From NCBI GenBank assembly GCA_036008175.1, contig DASYOB010000119.1:1-64000 (forward strand): 64,000 nt of DNA. The letters run 5' to 3'. Positions 32,276 through 40,182 of this stretch are shown in pieces (the stretch's first letter is position 1; each line of letters starts with the position of its first letter). The DNA comes from DATARH01 sp036008175. GTDB lineage: Bacteria; Pseudomonadota; Alphaproteobacteria; ATCC43930; CGMCC-115725. Position numbers and translations under genes: made by a program. The notes under the pieces are model-generated. The model was not told the origin of the DNA. It did no database searches and saw only the letters and a list, made by a program, of their open reading frames with translations.

Positions 32276-33823
32276 ATGGCGCGGATTGCGGTCGGCGGGT
32301 TTCAGCACGAAACGAACACCTTCGCGCCGCAGCGCGCCACCTGGGCCGATTTCGAGCGCGCCGACGCCTGGCCCGGCTTTATCCGCGGGCCGGAGCTGAT
32401 CCCTGCGGTCGAGGGGTACAACATCCCCATCGCCGGCGCGGTCGCGGCGCTGCAGGAGCTCGGCCACGAGCTATTACCCTTGTGCTGGTGCTCGGCGCCG
32501 CCCTCCTCCTATGTCGAGCGCGACGCCTACGCGAAGGTCGCCGGCGCGATCCTCGACGACCTCGCCGCCTACGGCCCGCTCGACGGCATCTATCTCGACC
32601 TGCACGGCGCGATGGTCGTCGAGCATCACGAGGACGGCGAGGGCGAGTTGCTGCGCCGCATCCGCGCGCTGGTCGGCGACAGGCTGCCGATCGTCACCAG
32701 CCTCGATTTTCACACCAATCTGACCCCCGAGATGGTGCGCCACGCCTCGGCGATGATCGGCTACCGCACCTATCCGCATATCGACATGGCGGCGACCGGC
32801 GGCCGTGCCGCGCGCCTGCTTGACCGTCTGCTGAAAGACCGCCGACCGCTCTACAAGGCCTACCGGCAGATCGATTTCCTGATCCCGCTCGTTTGGCAAT
32901 GCACGCTGATGGAGCCGGCCAAGGGGGTCTTCGAACTGATCGAGGAGATCGAGCGCGGCAGCGCCGCCGCGGGAGCCGCCATCCCAGGCGGCTCGCACAA
33001 TCAGGGCATCGTTTCGATCACCCATACGCCGGGCTTCCCGCCGGCCGACATCCGCGAATGCGGCCCGGCGCTGGTCGTCTACGGCCATGACCGCGAGGCG
33101 GCCGAGGCGGCGGCCGACCGTATCGCCGCCGTCATCAAGCACCGCGAGGGCGCCTTCGCCGGCAAGCTCTACACGCCGGAGGAGGCGGTCGCCGAAGCTT
33201 TGCGCCTCTCAGCACACGCGACCAAGCCGGTCATTCTCGCCGACGTGCAGGACAATCCCGGCGCCGGCGGCACCTCCGACACGGTCGGGATTTTGCGGGC
33301 ACTGATCGCGCAGCGGGCGAAGGGCGCGGTGATCGGCATGATGGTCGATCCCGAGGCCGCCGCGGCGGCGGAGGCCGCCGGCGAGGGCGCGCTGCTCCCT
33401 TGCGGCGTCGGCGCCAAGGTGGGGTACGCCGGCGAGACCCCGGTCGAGGCGAAGTGGCGGATCGTGCGCCTCGGCAGCGGCCGCTTCACCGGCACCGGGC
33501 CGATGTATGGCGGCGCCAAGTTCAATATCGGCCCGATGGCCTTGGTCACCGACGAGGACAGCGGCGTCTCGGCGGTGCTCGCCGCGAAGCGCATCCAGGC
33601 GAACGACAAGGAGATGTTCCGGCACGTCGGAGTCGAGCCGGCCGAGGTGCCGATCCTCGTGCTGAAATCGACCGTGCATTTCCGGGCCGATTTCCAGCCG
33701 ATCGCCGAAGAAATTCTCTGCGTGCGCTCGCCCGGCGCTCATGTCACCGACCCAGCCGAGCTGCCCTACCGCCACCTGCGCCCCGGCATCCGCCGCAACC
33801 CAATGGGCCCGCCCCACGAGTAA
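32276..33823 (+). CDS. M81 family metallopeptidase, MlrC-like
   Basis: A 515-residue zinc hydrolase of the microcystinase C family. Seen: MARIAVGGFQHETNTFAP, GIYLDLHGAMVVEHHEDGEGELL, VTSLDFHTNLTPEM, GYRTYPHIDMAATGGRAA, and ADVQDNPGAGGTSDTVGIL at the start of the C-terminal domain. Putative zinc ligands are the His and Asp of these motifs. Members open cyclic or linear peptides; there are no other mlr genes here, so the substrate is unknown. ATG 32276 is preferred after GAGGTG. Confidence 0.9.
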   Translation: MARIAVGGFQHETNTFAPQRATWADFERADAWPGFIRGPELIPAVEGYNIPIAGAVAALQELGHELLPLCWCSAPPSSYVERDAYAKVAGAILDDLAAYGPLDGIYLDLHGAMVVEHHEDGEGELLRRIRALVGDRLPIVTSLDFHTNLTPEMVRHASAMIGYRTYPHIDMAATGGRAARLLDRLLKDRRPLYKAYRQIDFLIPLVWQCTLMEPAKGVFELIEEIERGSAAAGAAIPGGSHNQGIVSITHTPGFPPADIRECGPALVVYGHDREAAEAAADRIAAVIKHREGAFAGKLYTPEEAVAEALRLSAHATKPVILADVQDNPGAGGTSDTVGILRALIAQRAKGAVIGMMVDPEAAAAAEAAGEGALLPCGVGAKVGYAGETPVEAKWRIVRLGSGRFTGTGPMYGGAKFNIGPMALVTDEDSGVSAVLAAKRIQANDKEMFRHVGVEPAEVPILVLKSTVHFRADFQPIAEEILCVRSPGAHVTDPAELPYRHLRPGIRRNPMGPPHE

Positions 33824-33825
33824 TT

Positions 33826-33981
33826 CACCACAGAGGCACAGAGAGCACAGAGTTCGCTGTCATTGCGAGCGAAGCGAAGCAATCTCGTGCGGAGTGAATG
33901 ATCCACCGAGATTGCTTCGTCGCTCCGCTCCTCGCAATGACGCGAGGTTGCTCCGTTTCCTCTGTGCCTCTGTGGTGAAAT
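33826..33981. repeat. Nested palindromic repeats between convergent genes
   Basis: Outer arms TTCACCACAGAGGCACAGAG (33826 on) and CTCTGTGCCTCTGTGGTGAA (to about 33980) enclose an inner copy of the GAAGCAATC element (33858-33942; GTCATTGCGAGCGAAGCGAA and GCTCCTCGCAATGAC arms). This looks like one repeat inserted in another. Confidence 0.85.
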
Positions 33982-33984
33982 TAA

Positions 33985-34824
33985 TCAGCCCCTGTGATGG
34001 CGGCGCAGGAAGTCGATAAAGATCGCCGCCAAGAGCCCTTCCTTCGCCTCCCAATCCTCGAAGGCGACATCGAGGTCCATGCGGTCCTCGGTCAACACCT
34101 CGCGGTATTCGGCGTTCGGCATCAGCCGGTGCGCGATCTGGCCCGGCAGGCGCGGATGCACCCGGTCGTTGCCCGGCGCGATCACCGTGGGCACGCTCAT
34201 CGAGCGCAGTTGCGCCGGGCTGATGCCGATCACCGGATGGTCCGACCCCGCCTCGAAGCTGCGCTTCCACTGCGTCATGCGGGCGATGAAATCCTGCGGC
34301 TGCATCGCCATCAGCCGCTCGCGGTTCTTCGGGTTGGCGCGGATCACCTCGCTCCAATGCTCCATTCCGCAAACCGCTTCCATGCCGCCCTTTTGCGCCG
34401 CCTCGATATGCGAGTTGTAGTACTGGTTCGTCAGGTGCTTTGCGGCATAGCCGCCGCCGGTGACCCGCCATAAGAGCAGGCCGCGCACCGCCTGCGGCCG
34501 GCGCAGGGTCAGCACCATCGCCAGCCGGCAACCCGAGGAGCTGCCGCCGATAAAGGCCGGCAGTGCGTGCAACTGGCGCAGCATTTCGTGCAGATCGTCG
34601 GCCCAGATGTCGTTCTCCGACTCGCCCTCGATCGCGACGTCGGAGGCGCCGGTGTTGCGCCGGTCGTAGACGAGGACCCGGTAGCCGGCCTCGGCGATCT
34701 TCTCGGCCAGCGGCCTGACCGCCGCGCCGCCGCGCCGCCCGCCCGGCTGCAAGGCGACGAACGGCCCGATATCGCCGAGGATCTCGTAATGGATGTCGAC
34801 GCCGTTGACCTGGGCGACGCTCAT
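33985..34824 (-). CDS. Alpha/beta hydrolase
   Basis: A 279-residue hydrolase. Seen: VNGVDIHYEILGDIGPFVALQPGG, YRVLVYDRRNTGASD, FIGGSSSGCRLAMVLTLRRP with the nucleophile Ser in GSSSG, and APGNDRVHPRLPGQIAHRL with a candidate Asp and His. The ATG at 34824 has a very strong ribosome site (GGGAGGAAAGC). Divergent from the FAH-family gene and perhaps in the same catabolic unit. Substrate unknown. Confidence 0.88.
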   Translation of the reverse strand: MSVAQVNGVDIHYEILGDIGPFVALQPGGRRGGAAVRPLAEKIAEAGYRVLVYDRRNTGASDVAIEGESENDIWADDLHEMLRQLHALPAFIGGSSSGCRLAMVLTLRRPQAVRGLLLWRVTGGGYAAKHLTNQYYNSHIEAAQKGGMEAVCGMEHWSEVIRANPKNRERLMAMQPQDFIARMTQWKRSFEAGSDHPVIGISPAQLRSMSVPTVIAPGNDRVHPRLPGQIAHRLMPNAEYREVLTEDRMDLDVAFEDWEAKEGLLAAIFIDFLRRHHRG

Positions 34825-35006
34825 GCTTTCCTCCCGGATTGCGTTCTGTCCGCTGGCAAGGACGATAGCCATGCCCGCCCGGGAATGGCAACGCTGCCCG
34901 CGGCAACAACCCGGTTCCGCAAGCCCGCGGAAGCGGTATAAGCTCCGGCCGCGCCGAGGCCCACATGGCGGCGGTCGGCCCGAGATTCACGCAAAGGGAG
35001 CAACCT

Positions 35007-35963
35007 ATGAAGATCCTCTATTTCGACGACTTCAAACTCGGCGTCCTGAAGGGCGACAACGCCGTCGTCGACGTGTCGGCCGTGGTCAAGGACATCCCGC
35101 ATGTCGGCCCCGGCGATCTGATCAACGGCCTCATCGAGCGCTTTTCCAGCTATCGCCAGAAGCTCGAGCAGGCGGCGGCGCAGGGCCAGACGATCCCGCT
35201 CTCCAGCGTGCGCATCCGCCCGCCATTGCCGAAGCCGACCACGATCGACTGCATGGCGGTCAACTACATGGAAGACGGCACCCGCAAGGAGCCGGCGCCG
35301 ATCAACGCCTTCCACAAATCCCCCTCCGCGATTATCGGCCAGGGCGACACGATGGTGCTGCCCGATGTGCCGGCGACGATCTTCGAGGGCGAAGCGGAGA
35401 TGGCCGTCATCATCGGCAAGCGCTGCAGCCATGTGAAGGCGGCCGACGCGATGAGCTACATCTTCGGCTACACCAACTTCATCGACGGCTCGGCGCGCGG
35501 CCTGCCGCCTTCCGGCAACGTCTTCTTCCAGATGAAATCGCGCGACACCTTCGCGCCGATTGGCCCGTGGATCGTCACATCAGACGAGATCAAGGATCCG
35601 CAGAAGCTGCAGATCCGACTGTGGAACAACGGCCAGTTGATGCAGAACTTCAACACCGACGACATGGGGCACAAGATCCCGCGCTGCATCGAGTGGCTGT
35701 CCTCGATCCACACGCTGGAGCCGGGCGACATCATCGCCACCGGCACCAACCACCGCGGCCTCAACCCGTTCATGGACGGCGACAAGATCGAGCTCGAGGT
35801 CGAGGGGCTCGGCCGGCTTGCCTTCAGCGTCAAGGACGAGCTGAAGCGCAAATGGGAGCGCAAGACCCGCCTCCAGATGCACGAAGCGGCCAAGGAAAAG
35901 ACCGCCGGCGCCTATCCCGACATCACCCCGCAAACCACCGGCAAATATTCGAAGGCGGCGTAA
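35007..35963 (+). CDS. Fumarylacetoacetate hydrolase family protein
   Basis: A 318-residue FAH-fold enzyme. Seen: FHKSPSAIIGQGDTMVLPD, IFEGEAEMAVIIGKRC (metal-binding Glu pair), YIFGYTNFIDGSARG, NVFFQMKSRDTFAPIGPWIVTSDEIKD, and LEPGDIIATGTNHRG. These are the hallmark segments of FAH/HpcE-type hydrolases and decarboxylases. AAAGGGAG precedes the ATG. Substrate unknown. Confidence 0.9.
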   Translation: MKILYFDDFKLGVLKGDNAVVDVSAVVKDIPHVGPGDLINGLIERFSSYRQKLEQAAAQGQTIPLSSVRIRPPLPKPTTIDCMAVNYMEDGTRKEPAPINAFHKSPSAIIGQGDTMVLPDVPATIFEGEAEMAVIIGKRCSHVKAADAMSYIFGYTNFIDGSARGLPPSGNVFFQMKSRDTFAPIGPWIVTSDEIKDPQKLQIRLWNNGQLMQNFNTDDMGHKIPRCIEWLSSIHTLEPGDIIATGTNHRGLNPFMDGDKIELEVEGLGRLAFSVKDELKRKWERKTRLQMHEAAKEKTAGAYPDITPQTTGKYSKAA

Positions 35964-36716
35964 GCCCGCATCGGACTACCCTCTCCCGCATCGCGGGAGA
36001 GGGCTCCCGAGGCGTATCGATGTAGTTGACGTAGGGCGAGTGGACGCCGGCGACGCCGGGGGTAACCCCGCCGCGCGACCCCGGAACCGATGGCGGGTTG
36101 CGCTTCGCTACATCCGCCCTACGATTTCAGCAAATCTCATCGAGACGTGGGCACCCTTCACGGGGCGGGGCACGAGGCGGGCGTATACAGCGACGATAAA
36201 ATCGCCATAATCGCATCGTATGTTTCTCGCCCGCATTAATCCGGATTTAAAGGCCGTGAGCAAGAAGCAGGGAAGGAGAGAGGTCCGACATCGCATCGCG
36301 AAATTGGCAATATTGGCGGCCCAGGACGAAGGCACGTCGCTTGCACGGGGAATGACGGCTCAACAGCAGCGGATGCGGCGTCAACAGCAGCAGATTTTTG
36401 CTGCAACCGGCGCGGCGCAAATTTCGGCCAGCCTGCGATTGACGGCGGAACGCCTCGCTTTTGGAATAGCGGCGCAACCGACGCGCGAATTTTTACTGCT
36501 GATTCCTTGCAGATGCAGCAAGCGGGTTTCAGTCCCTCAACCGCCCGGTTGCGCCTGGCTGGTAAAGCGGAAGATGCCGCAGGCCGGGACGGCGCGGAGC
36601 CGCGCGGCATGCCTGTTCGCCGCGGCATCGAGCCGTTACGCTTCGGTCTCGGTTCCAGGCTCGGAGATGCCCGGGCGAGGAGATGCCCAGGCTCGGAGAT
36701 GAACGGAGGCACGGCG
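35964..36716. other. Long intergenic stretch with repeats and no recognised gene
   Basis: About 750 bases. It begins with a CCCTCTCCCGC hairpin and a second repeat ending TACATCCGCCCTACG (35979-36122). From about 36190 to 36520 the sequence is visibly less GC-rich, with no supported coding frame. A 14-base CAGGCTCGGAGATG occurs twice, near 36656 and 36689, just before the racemase-like gene. It could be the eroded remains of a gene. Confidence 0.6.
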
Positions 36717-37442
36717 ATGATCGGCTGGCGCGCGCGGCTCGGCTTTCTGGTCCCACCCGGCAACCCGACCGTCGAAACCGAGATGATCGAACTGGCGCCG
36801 GCGGGGGTGTCGGTGCATTTCCAGCGCATGGTGGCGAAGGGCGCGACCGGCTCGCTCGATGGCCAGGCCGAACGCAACCAGATGATGATCGACCACATCG
36901 GCGAGAGCGTCGAATTGTTGGCGATGGTCCAGCCGGACGTGATCGTGATCGCCCACACGGCGACGAGCTATCATCTCGGGTCCGAACGGGAGGCCGGGCT
37001 GCTTGATCGCCTCTCGGCCGCGACCGGCATCCGGGTCACGACGGCGTTTGCCGCGGTCGCGGCGGGCTTGCAGCGGCTCGGCGCGCACCGGGTCGCGCTC
37101 GGCGCGCCCTACGCGCGCGAAACCATGCTGCAAGGCAAGGCGCATCTCGAGGCGAACGGCTTCGAGGTGGTCAGCTTCGACAATCTGCCGGGGGTCACCA
37201 ACATCTACGACGAAACCGCCGAGCGCGCCTATCGGCTGGCCCGCCAAATCGACAGCCAAGACGCCGAGGCGGTGTTTCTGACCGGCACCGGGTTGCCGAC
37301 CCTGCCGGTGCTGGAGGCGCTGGAGCAGGATCTCGGCAAACCGGTCATTTCCAGCGCGTCGGCGATGATGTGGCACGCGCTGCGGCTGGCCGGCGTGCGG
37401 TTGCCGATCGCCGGCTATGGCCGGCTGCTGACGCTTGACTGA
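36717..37442 (+). CDS. Asp/Glu racemase superfamily (maleate isomerase-like) protein
   Basis: A 241-residue protein. Seen: RLGFLVPPGNPTVETEMIELAPAGVSVHFQRM, DVIVIAHTATSYHLGSEREAG, and EAVFLTGTGLPTLPVLEALEQDLGKPVISSASAMMWHALR. The fold and order match maleate cis-trans isomerase and arylmalonate decarboxylase relatives. The two places where those enzymes have catalytic Cys appear as Ala (ATS) and Gly (TGTG), so the chemistry may differ. ATG 36717 follows GGAGG. Ends overlapping the convergent Nudix gene by 28 bases. Confidence 0.8.
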   Translation: MIGWRARLGFLVPPGNPTVETEMIELAPAGVSVHFQRMVAKGATGSLDGQAERNQMMIDHIGESVELLAMVQPDVIVIAHTATSYHLGSEREAGLLDRLSAATGIRVTTAFAAVAAGLQRLGAHRVALGAPYARETMLQGKAHLEANGFEVVSFDNLPGVTNIYDETAERAYRLARQIDSQDAEAVFLTGTGLPTLPVLEALEQDLGKPVISSASAMMWHALRLAGVRLPIAGYGRLLTLD

Positions 37443-37912
37443 AGCGCGCGGTCGAACAGCGGCAAGAGGGTCGGGAAGCTCGGGTATTTCTCGGCGAGAA
37501 TATCCTCCCGGCTGACCCAGGCGCAGGCGGCGGCGTCGTCGGCCGGTTCGCCCTCGCCCGAGCGCCACACGCCGCGTACCGCGATCAGCGTGTAGTGGAA
37601 TTGCACGCGGCCTTCGGCATCGCGATGGATCGCGTCGTGCACGTTGAGGATGCCGGCGGGCTCGGCGACGATGCCGGTCTCCTCAAAGAGTTCGCGCATC
37701 GCTCCCTCGGCGACGGTCTCGCCGAGTTCGAGGGCGCCGCCTGGGAAGCCCCAGCGCCCGGCATTGGGCTGCTGTGCGCGCTGCACGATGAGGGCCCTGG
37801 TCTCCGGGCCCTCGCCGCGCAACACGACCGCGAGCACCGCGACAATCGGGCGCTCGGGATAGCGCCGCGCCGCGCGCCGCGCATCGAGGTCAGCGGTGGA
37901 TTGATCTGTCAT
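37415..37912 (-). CDS. Nudix hydrolase
   Basis: A 165-residue Nudix protein. Seen: VAVLAVVLRGEGPETRALIVQRAQQPNAGRWGFPG and the Nudix box GGALELGETVAEGAMRELFEETGI, giving GX5EX7REUXEEXGU. Members cleave nucleoside diphosphates linked to another moiety; the substrate is unknown (the ADP-ribose or mutT-like groups are possible). The ATG start lies inside a palindromic repeat (37908-37993). Confidence 0.92.
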   Translation of the reverse strand: MTDQSTADLDARRAARRYPERPIVAVLAVVLRGEGPETRALIVQRAQQPNAGRWGFPGGALELGETVAEGAMRELFEETGIVAEPAGILNVHDAIHRDAEGRVQFHYTLIAVRGVWRSGEGEPADDAAACAWVSREDILAEKYPSFPTLLPLFDRALQSSVSSRP

Positions 37913-37993
37913 TGCGAGGAGCAGAGCGACGAAGCAATCTCGATGGGCTGAGCCCCGATCGGCGCGAGATTGCTTCGCTGCGCTCGCAATGAC
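37908..37993. repeat. Palindromic repeat at the Nudix start, GAAGCAATC family
   Basis: Arms GTCATTGCGAGGAGCAGAGC..GACGAAGCAATCTCG and CGAGATTGCTTCGCTGCGCTCGCAATGAC. The start codon of the Nudix gene (minus strand) is within the left arm. It separates the Nudix and thiC genes. Confidence 0.9.
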
Positions 37994-38000
37994 AATGACG

Positions 38001-39860
38001 TTAGTCCGCGGCGACCCGAGGCTGGCCATGCTCGTCGGTGTAGATTTCGGCGCCGTGCTCCCGGAACTCCCTCGACTTCTCGGCCATGCCGCTCTTGGCG
38101 TAGTCGCGGATCTCCTGGGTGATCTGCATCGAGCAGAATTTGGGGCCGCACATCGAGCAGAAATGCGCCAGCTTGGCGCCGTCCGCCGGCAAGGTCTGGT
38201 CGTGGAACTTCTCGGCCGTCTCCGGGTCGAGCGACAGGTTGAACTGGTCGCGCCAGCGGAACTCGAAGCGCGCCCGCGACAGCGCGTCGTCGCGCTCGCG
38301 CGCCGCCGGATGCCCCTTTGCAAGATCGGCGGCGTGGGCGGCAATCTTATAGGTGATGACGCCGGTCTTGACGTCGTCGCGGTCGGGGAGCCCGAGATGC
38401 TCCTTCGGGGTCACGTAGCAGAGGAGCGCCGTGCCGAACCAGCCGATCATCGCCGCGCCGATGCCGCTGGTGATGTGGTCGTAGCCTGGCGCGATGTCGG
38501 TGACGAGCGGCCCGAGGGTATAGAACGGCGCCTCGCCGCATTCCTCGAGCTGCTTCTCCATGTTGATCTTGATCTTGTGCATCGGCACATGGCCGGGGCC
38601 CTCGATCATGACCTGAACGCCATCCTCCCAGGCCAGCTTGGTCAATTCGCCCAAGGTTTCGAGCTCGGCGAACTGGGCGCGGTCGTTGGCATCGGCGTTC
38701 GAGCCGGGACGCAGGCCGTCGCCGAACGAGTAGCTGACATCGTAGGTCCGCATGATCTCGTTGATTTCGCGGATATGGGTGTAGAGGAAATTCTCCTGGT
38801 GATGCGCGAGGCACCATTTCGCCATGATCGAGCCGCCGCGCGAGACGATGCCGGTAACGCGGGACGCGGTCAGGTGGATGTATCCGAGCCGCACGCCGGC
38901 ATGGATCGTGAAGTAGTCGACCCCTTGCTCGGCCTGCTCGATCAAGGTGTCGCGGAACAACTCCCAGGTCAGCTCCTCGGCCTTGCCCCCGACCTTTTCG
39001 AGCGCCTGATAGATCGGCACGGTGCCGATAGGCACCGGCGAGTTGCGGATGATCCATTCGCGGATCGTGTGGATGTTGCGCCCGGTCGACAGGTCCATGA
39101 CTGTGTCAGCACCCCAGCGCGTCGCCCACACCATCTTGTCGATCTCCTCGGCGACCGAGGAGGTCACGATCGAGTTGCCGATGTTGGCGTTGACCTTCAC
39201 CAGGAAGTTGCGGCCGATGATCATCGGCTCGGTTTCCGGATGGTTGATGTTGTTCGGGATGATGGCGCGGCCGCGGGCGATCTCGTCGCGCACGAACTCC
39301 GGTGTGACGTGGTCCGGGATGCTGGCGCCGAACGACTCGCCGGCGTCGATTCGGTCGGCCAGCTTGTCGCGGCCGAGGTTTTCGCGGATCGCGACATATT
39401 CCATCTCCGGCGTGATGATGCCGCGCTTGGCATAGGCGAACTGCGTCACCGCCTGACCGGGCTTGGCGCGCAGCACCTTGCGCCCGCCGCGGTCGAACAC
39501 CGGCACCGCGCCGGCTTCGTCCCGCTTCAGCCCATTATCCTCGGGCTTGATCGCGCGGCCCTCGATCTCCTCCACATCGCCGCGGACGAGGATCCAAGAG
39601 CGGCGCAATTCCGGCAGGCCAAGGTGGATGTCGGTCGTCAGCGCGGGATCGGAGTACGGGCCCGAGGTGTCGTAGACCCGGATCGGCGGCTCGTTGGCGC
39701 TCGGCTCCAGATCGATCTCGCGCATGGCCACGCCGATATCGCCATGGCGGCGGCCGGAGACATAGATCTTTCGCGAGGACGGAAAGGCGCCGGTGGTGAC
39801 GCGCGGCTCCGCGCCCTTCCCATTGAGCGACACGGACGACAGTGGAGCGGAATCGGGCAT
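38001..39860 (-). CDS. thiC: Phosphomethylpyrimidine synthase
   Basis: Radical-SAM enzyme that turns AIR into HMP phosphate for thiamine synthesis. Seen: NGLKRDEAGAVPVFDR, MEYVAIRENLGRDKLADRI, INHPETEPMIIGRNFLVKVNANIGNS, FTIHAGVRLGYIHLTASRVTGIVSRGGSIMAKW, EGPGHVPMHKI, and the C-terminal CSMCGPKFC iron-sulfur motif (CX2CX4C). Length 619 is normal. It is controlled by an upstream TPP riboswitch (39940-40062). No other thi gene is in the window. Confidence 0.98.
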   Translation of the reverse strand: MPDSAPLSSVSLNGKGAEPRVTTGAFPSSRKIYVSGRRHGDIGVAMREIDLEPSANEPPIRVYDTSGPYSDPALTTDIHLGLPELRRSWILVRGDVEEIEGRAIKPEDNGLKRDEAGAVPVFDRGGRKVLRAKPGQAVTQFAYAKRGIITPEMEYVAIRENLGRDKLADRIDAGESFGASIPDHVTPEFVRDEIARGRAIIPNNINHPETEPMIIGRNFLVKVNANIGNSIVTSSVAEEIDKMVWATRWGADTVMDLSTGRNIHTIREWIIRNSPVPIGTVPIYQALEKVGGKAEELTWELFRDTLIEQAEQGVDYFTIHAGVRLGYIHLTASRVTGIVSRGGSIMAKWCLAHHQENFLYTHIREINEIMRTYDVSYSFGDGLRPGSNADANDRAQFAELETLGELTKLAWEDGVQVMIEGPGHVPMHKIKINMEKQLEECGEAPFYTLGPLVTDIAPGYDHITSGIGAAMIGWFGTALLCYVTPKEHLGLPDRDDVKTGVITYKIAAHAADLAKGHPAARERDDALSRARFEFRWRDQFNLSLDPETAEKFHDQTLPADGAKLAHFCSMCGPKFCSMQITQEIRDYAKSGMAEKSREFREHGAEIYTDEHGQPRVAAD

Positions 39861-39939
39861 GGTCGGTCTCCGTTGGCGAAGACCCGGATCGAATTGCGAT
39901 GTGGGGGTTCGGTGCCCGCCCGGTAGTTCGCCAGATGGG

Positions 39940-40062
39940 CGTTCCTATCCCTACGCCGGTACGACCCGGATCAGGTTCGAAGGGTTTTCGCGCCCCGTCC
40001 GATCTATGTCGACCGGCCGAACCAGCGATATCTCAGCCCCTTCGCCGGGGCACCCCTTGGAC
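39940..40062 (-). promoter_or_regulatory. TPP riboswitch (THI element) of thiC
   Basis: Read on the minus strand the segment has GGGGTGCCCC, then CTGAGA about 15 bases on, a variable arm, then ACCTGATCCGGGTC and GCGTAGGGA, which are the conserved THI-box blocks. It lies about 80 bases upstream of the thiC ATG. High TPP should reduce thiC expression, probably by blocking translation or by transcription termination. Confidence 0.93.
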
Positions 40063-40132
40063 TGCCGGAATTATCGGCAGGTTGCCGGCTCGCCGTCAAG
40101 CTTTGCCCCCAAACCGGCCATCGCTGCGCTGC

Positions 40133-40176
40133 GACTCCCTCTCCCCGCTTGCGGGGAGAGGGTCGGGGTGAGGGGT
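40133..40176. repeat. CCCTCTCC-family hairpin downstream of the amidohydrolase gene
   Basis: CCCTCTCCCCGC and GCGGGGAGAGGG arms followed by TCGGGGTGAGGGG. It lies between the TPP riboswitch region and the 3' end of the D-aminoacylase-like gene. Confidence 0.8.
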
Positions 40177-40182
40177 GGTCGG

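Noticed and set aside
36220..36702. 160-codon plus-strand open frame upstream of the racemase-like gene
   Set aside because: Composition and lack of any domain or ribosome site make it look like a chance frame in lower-GC intergenic DNA.
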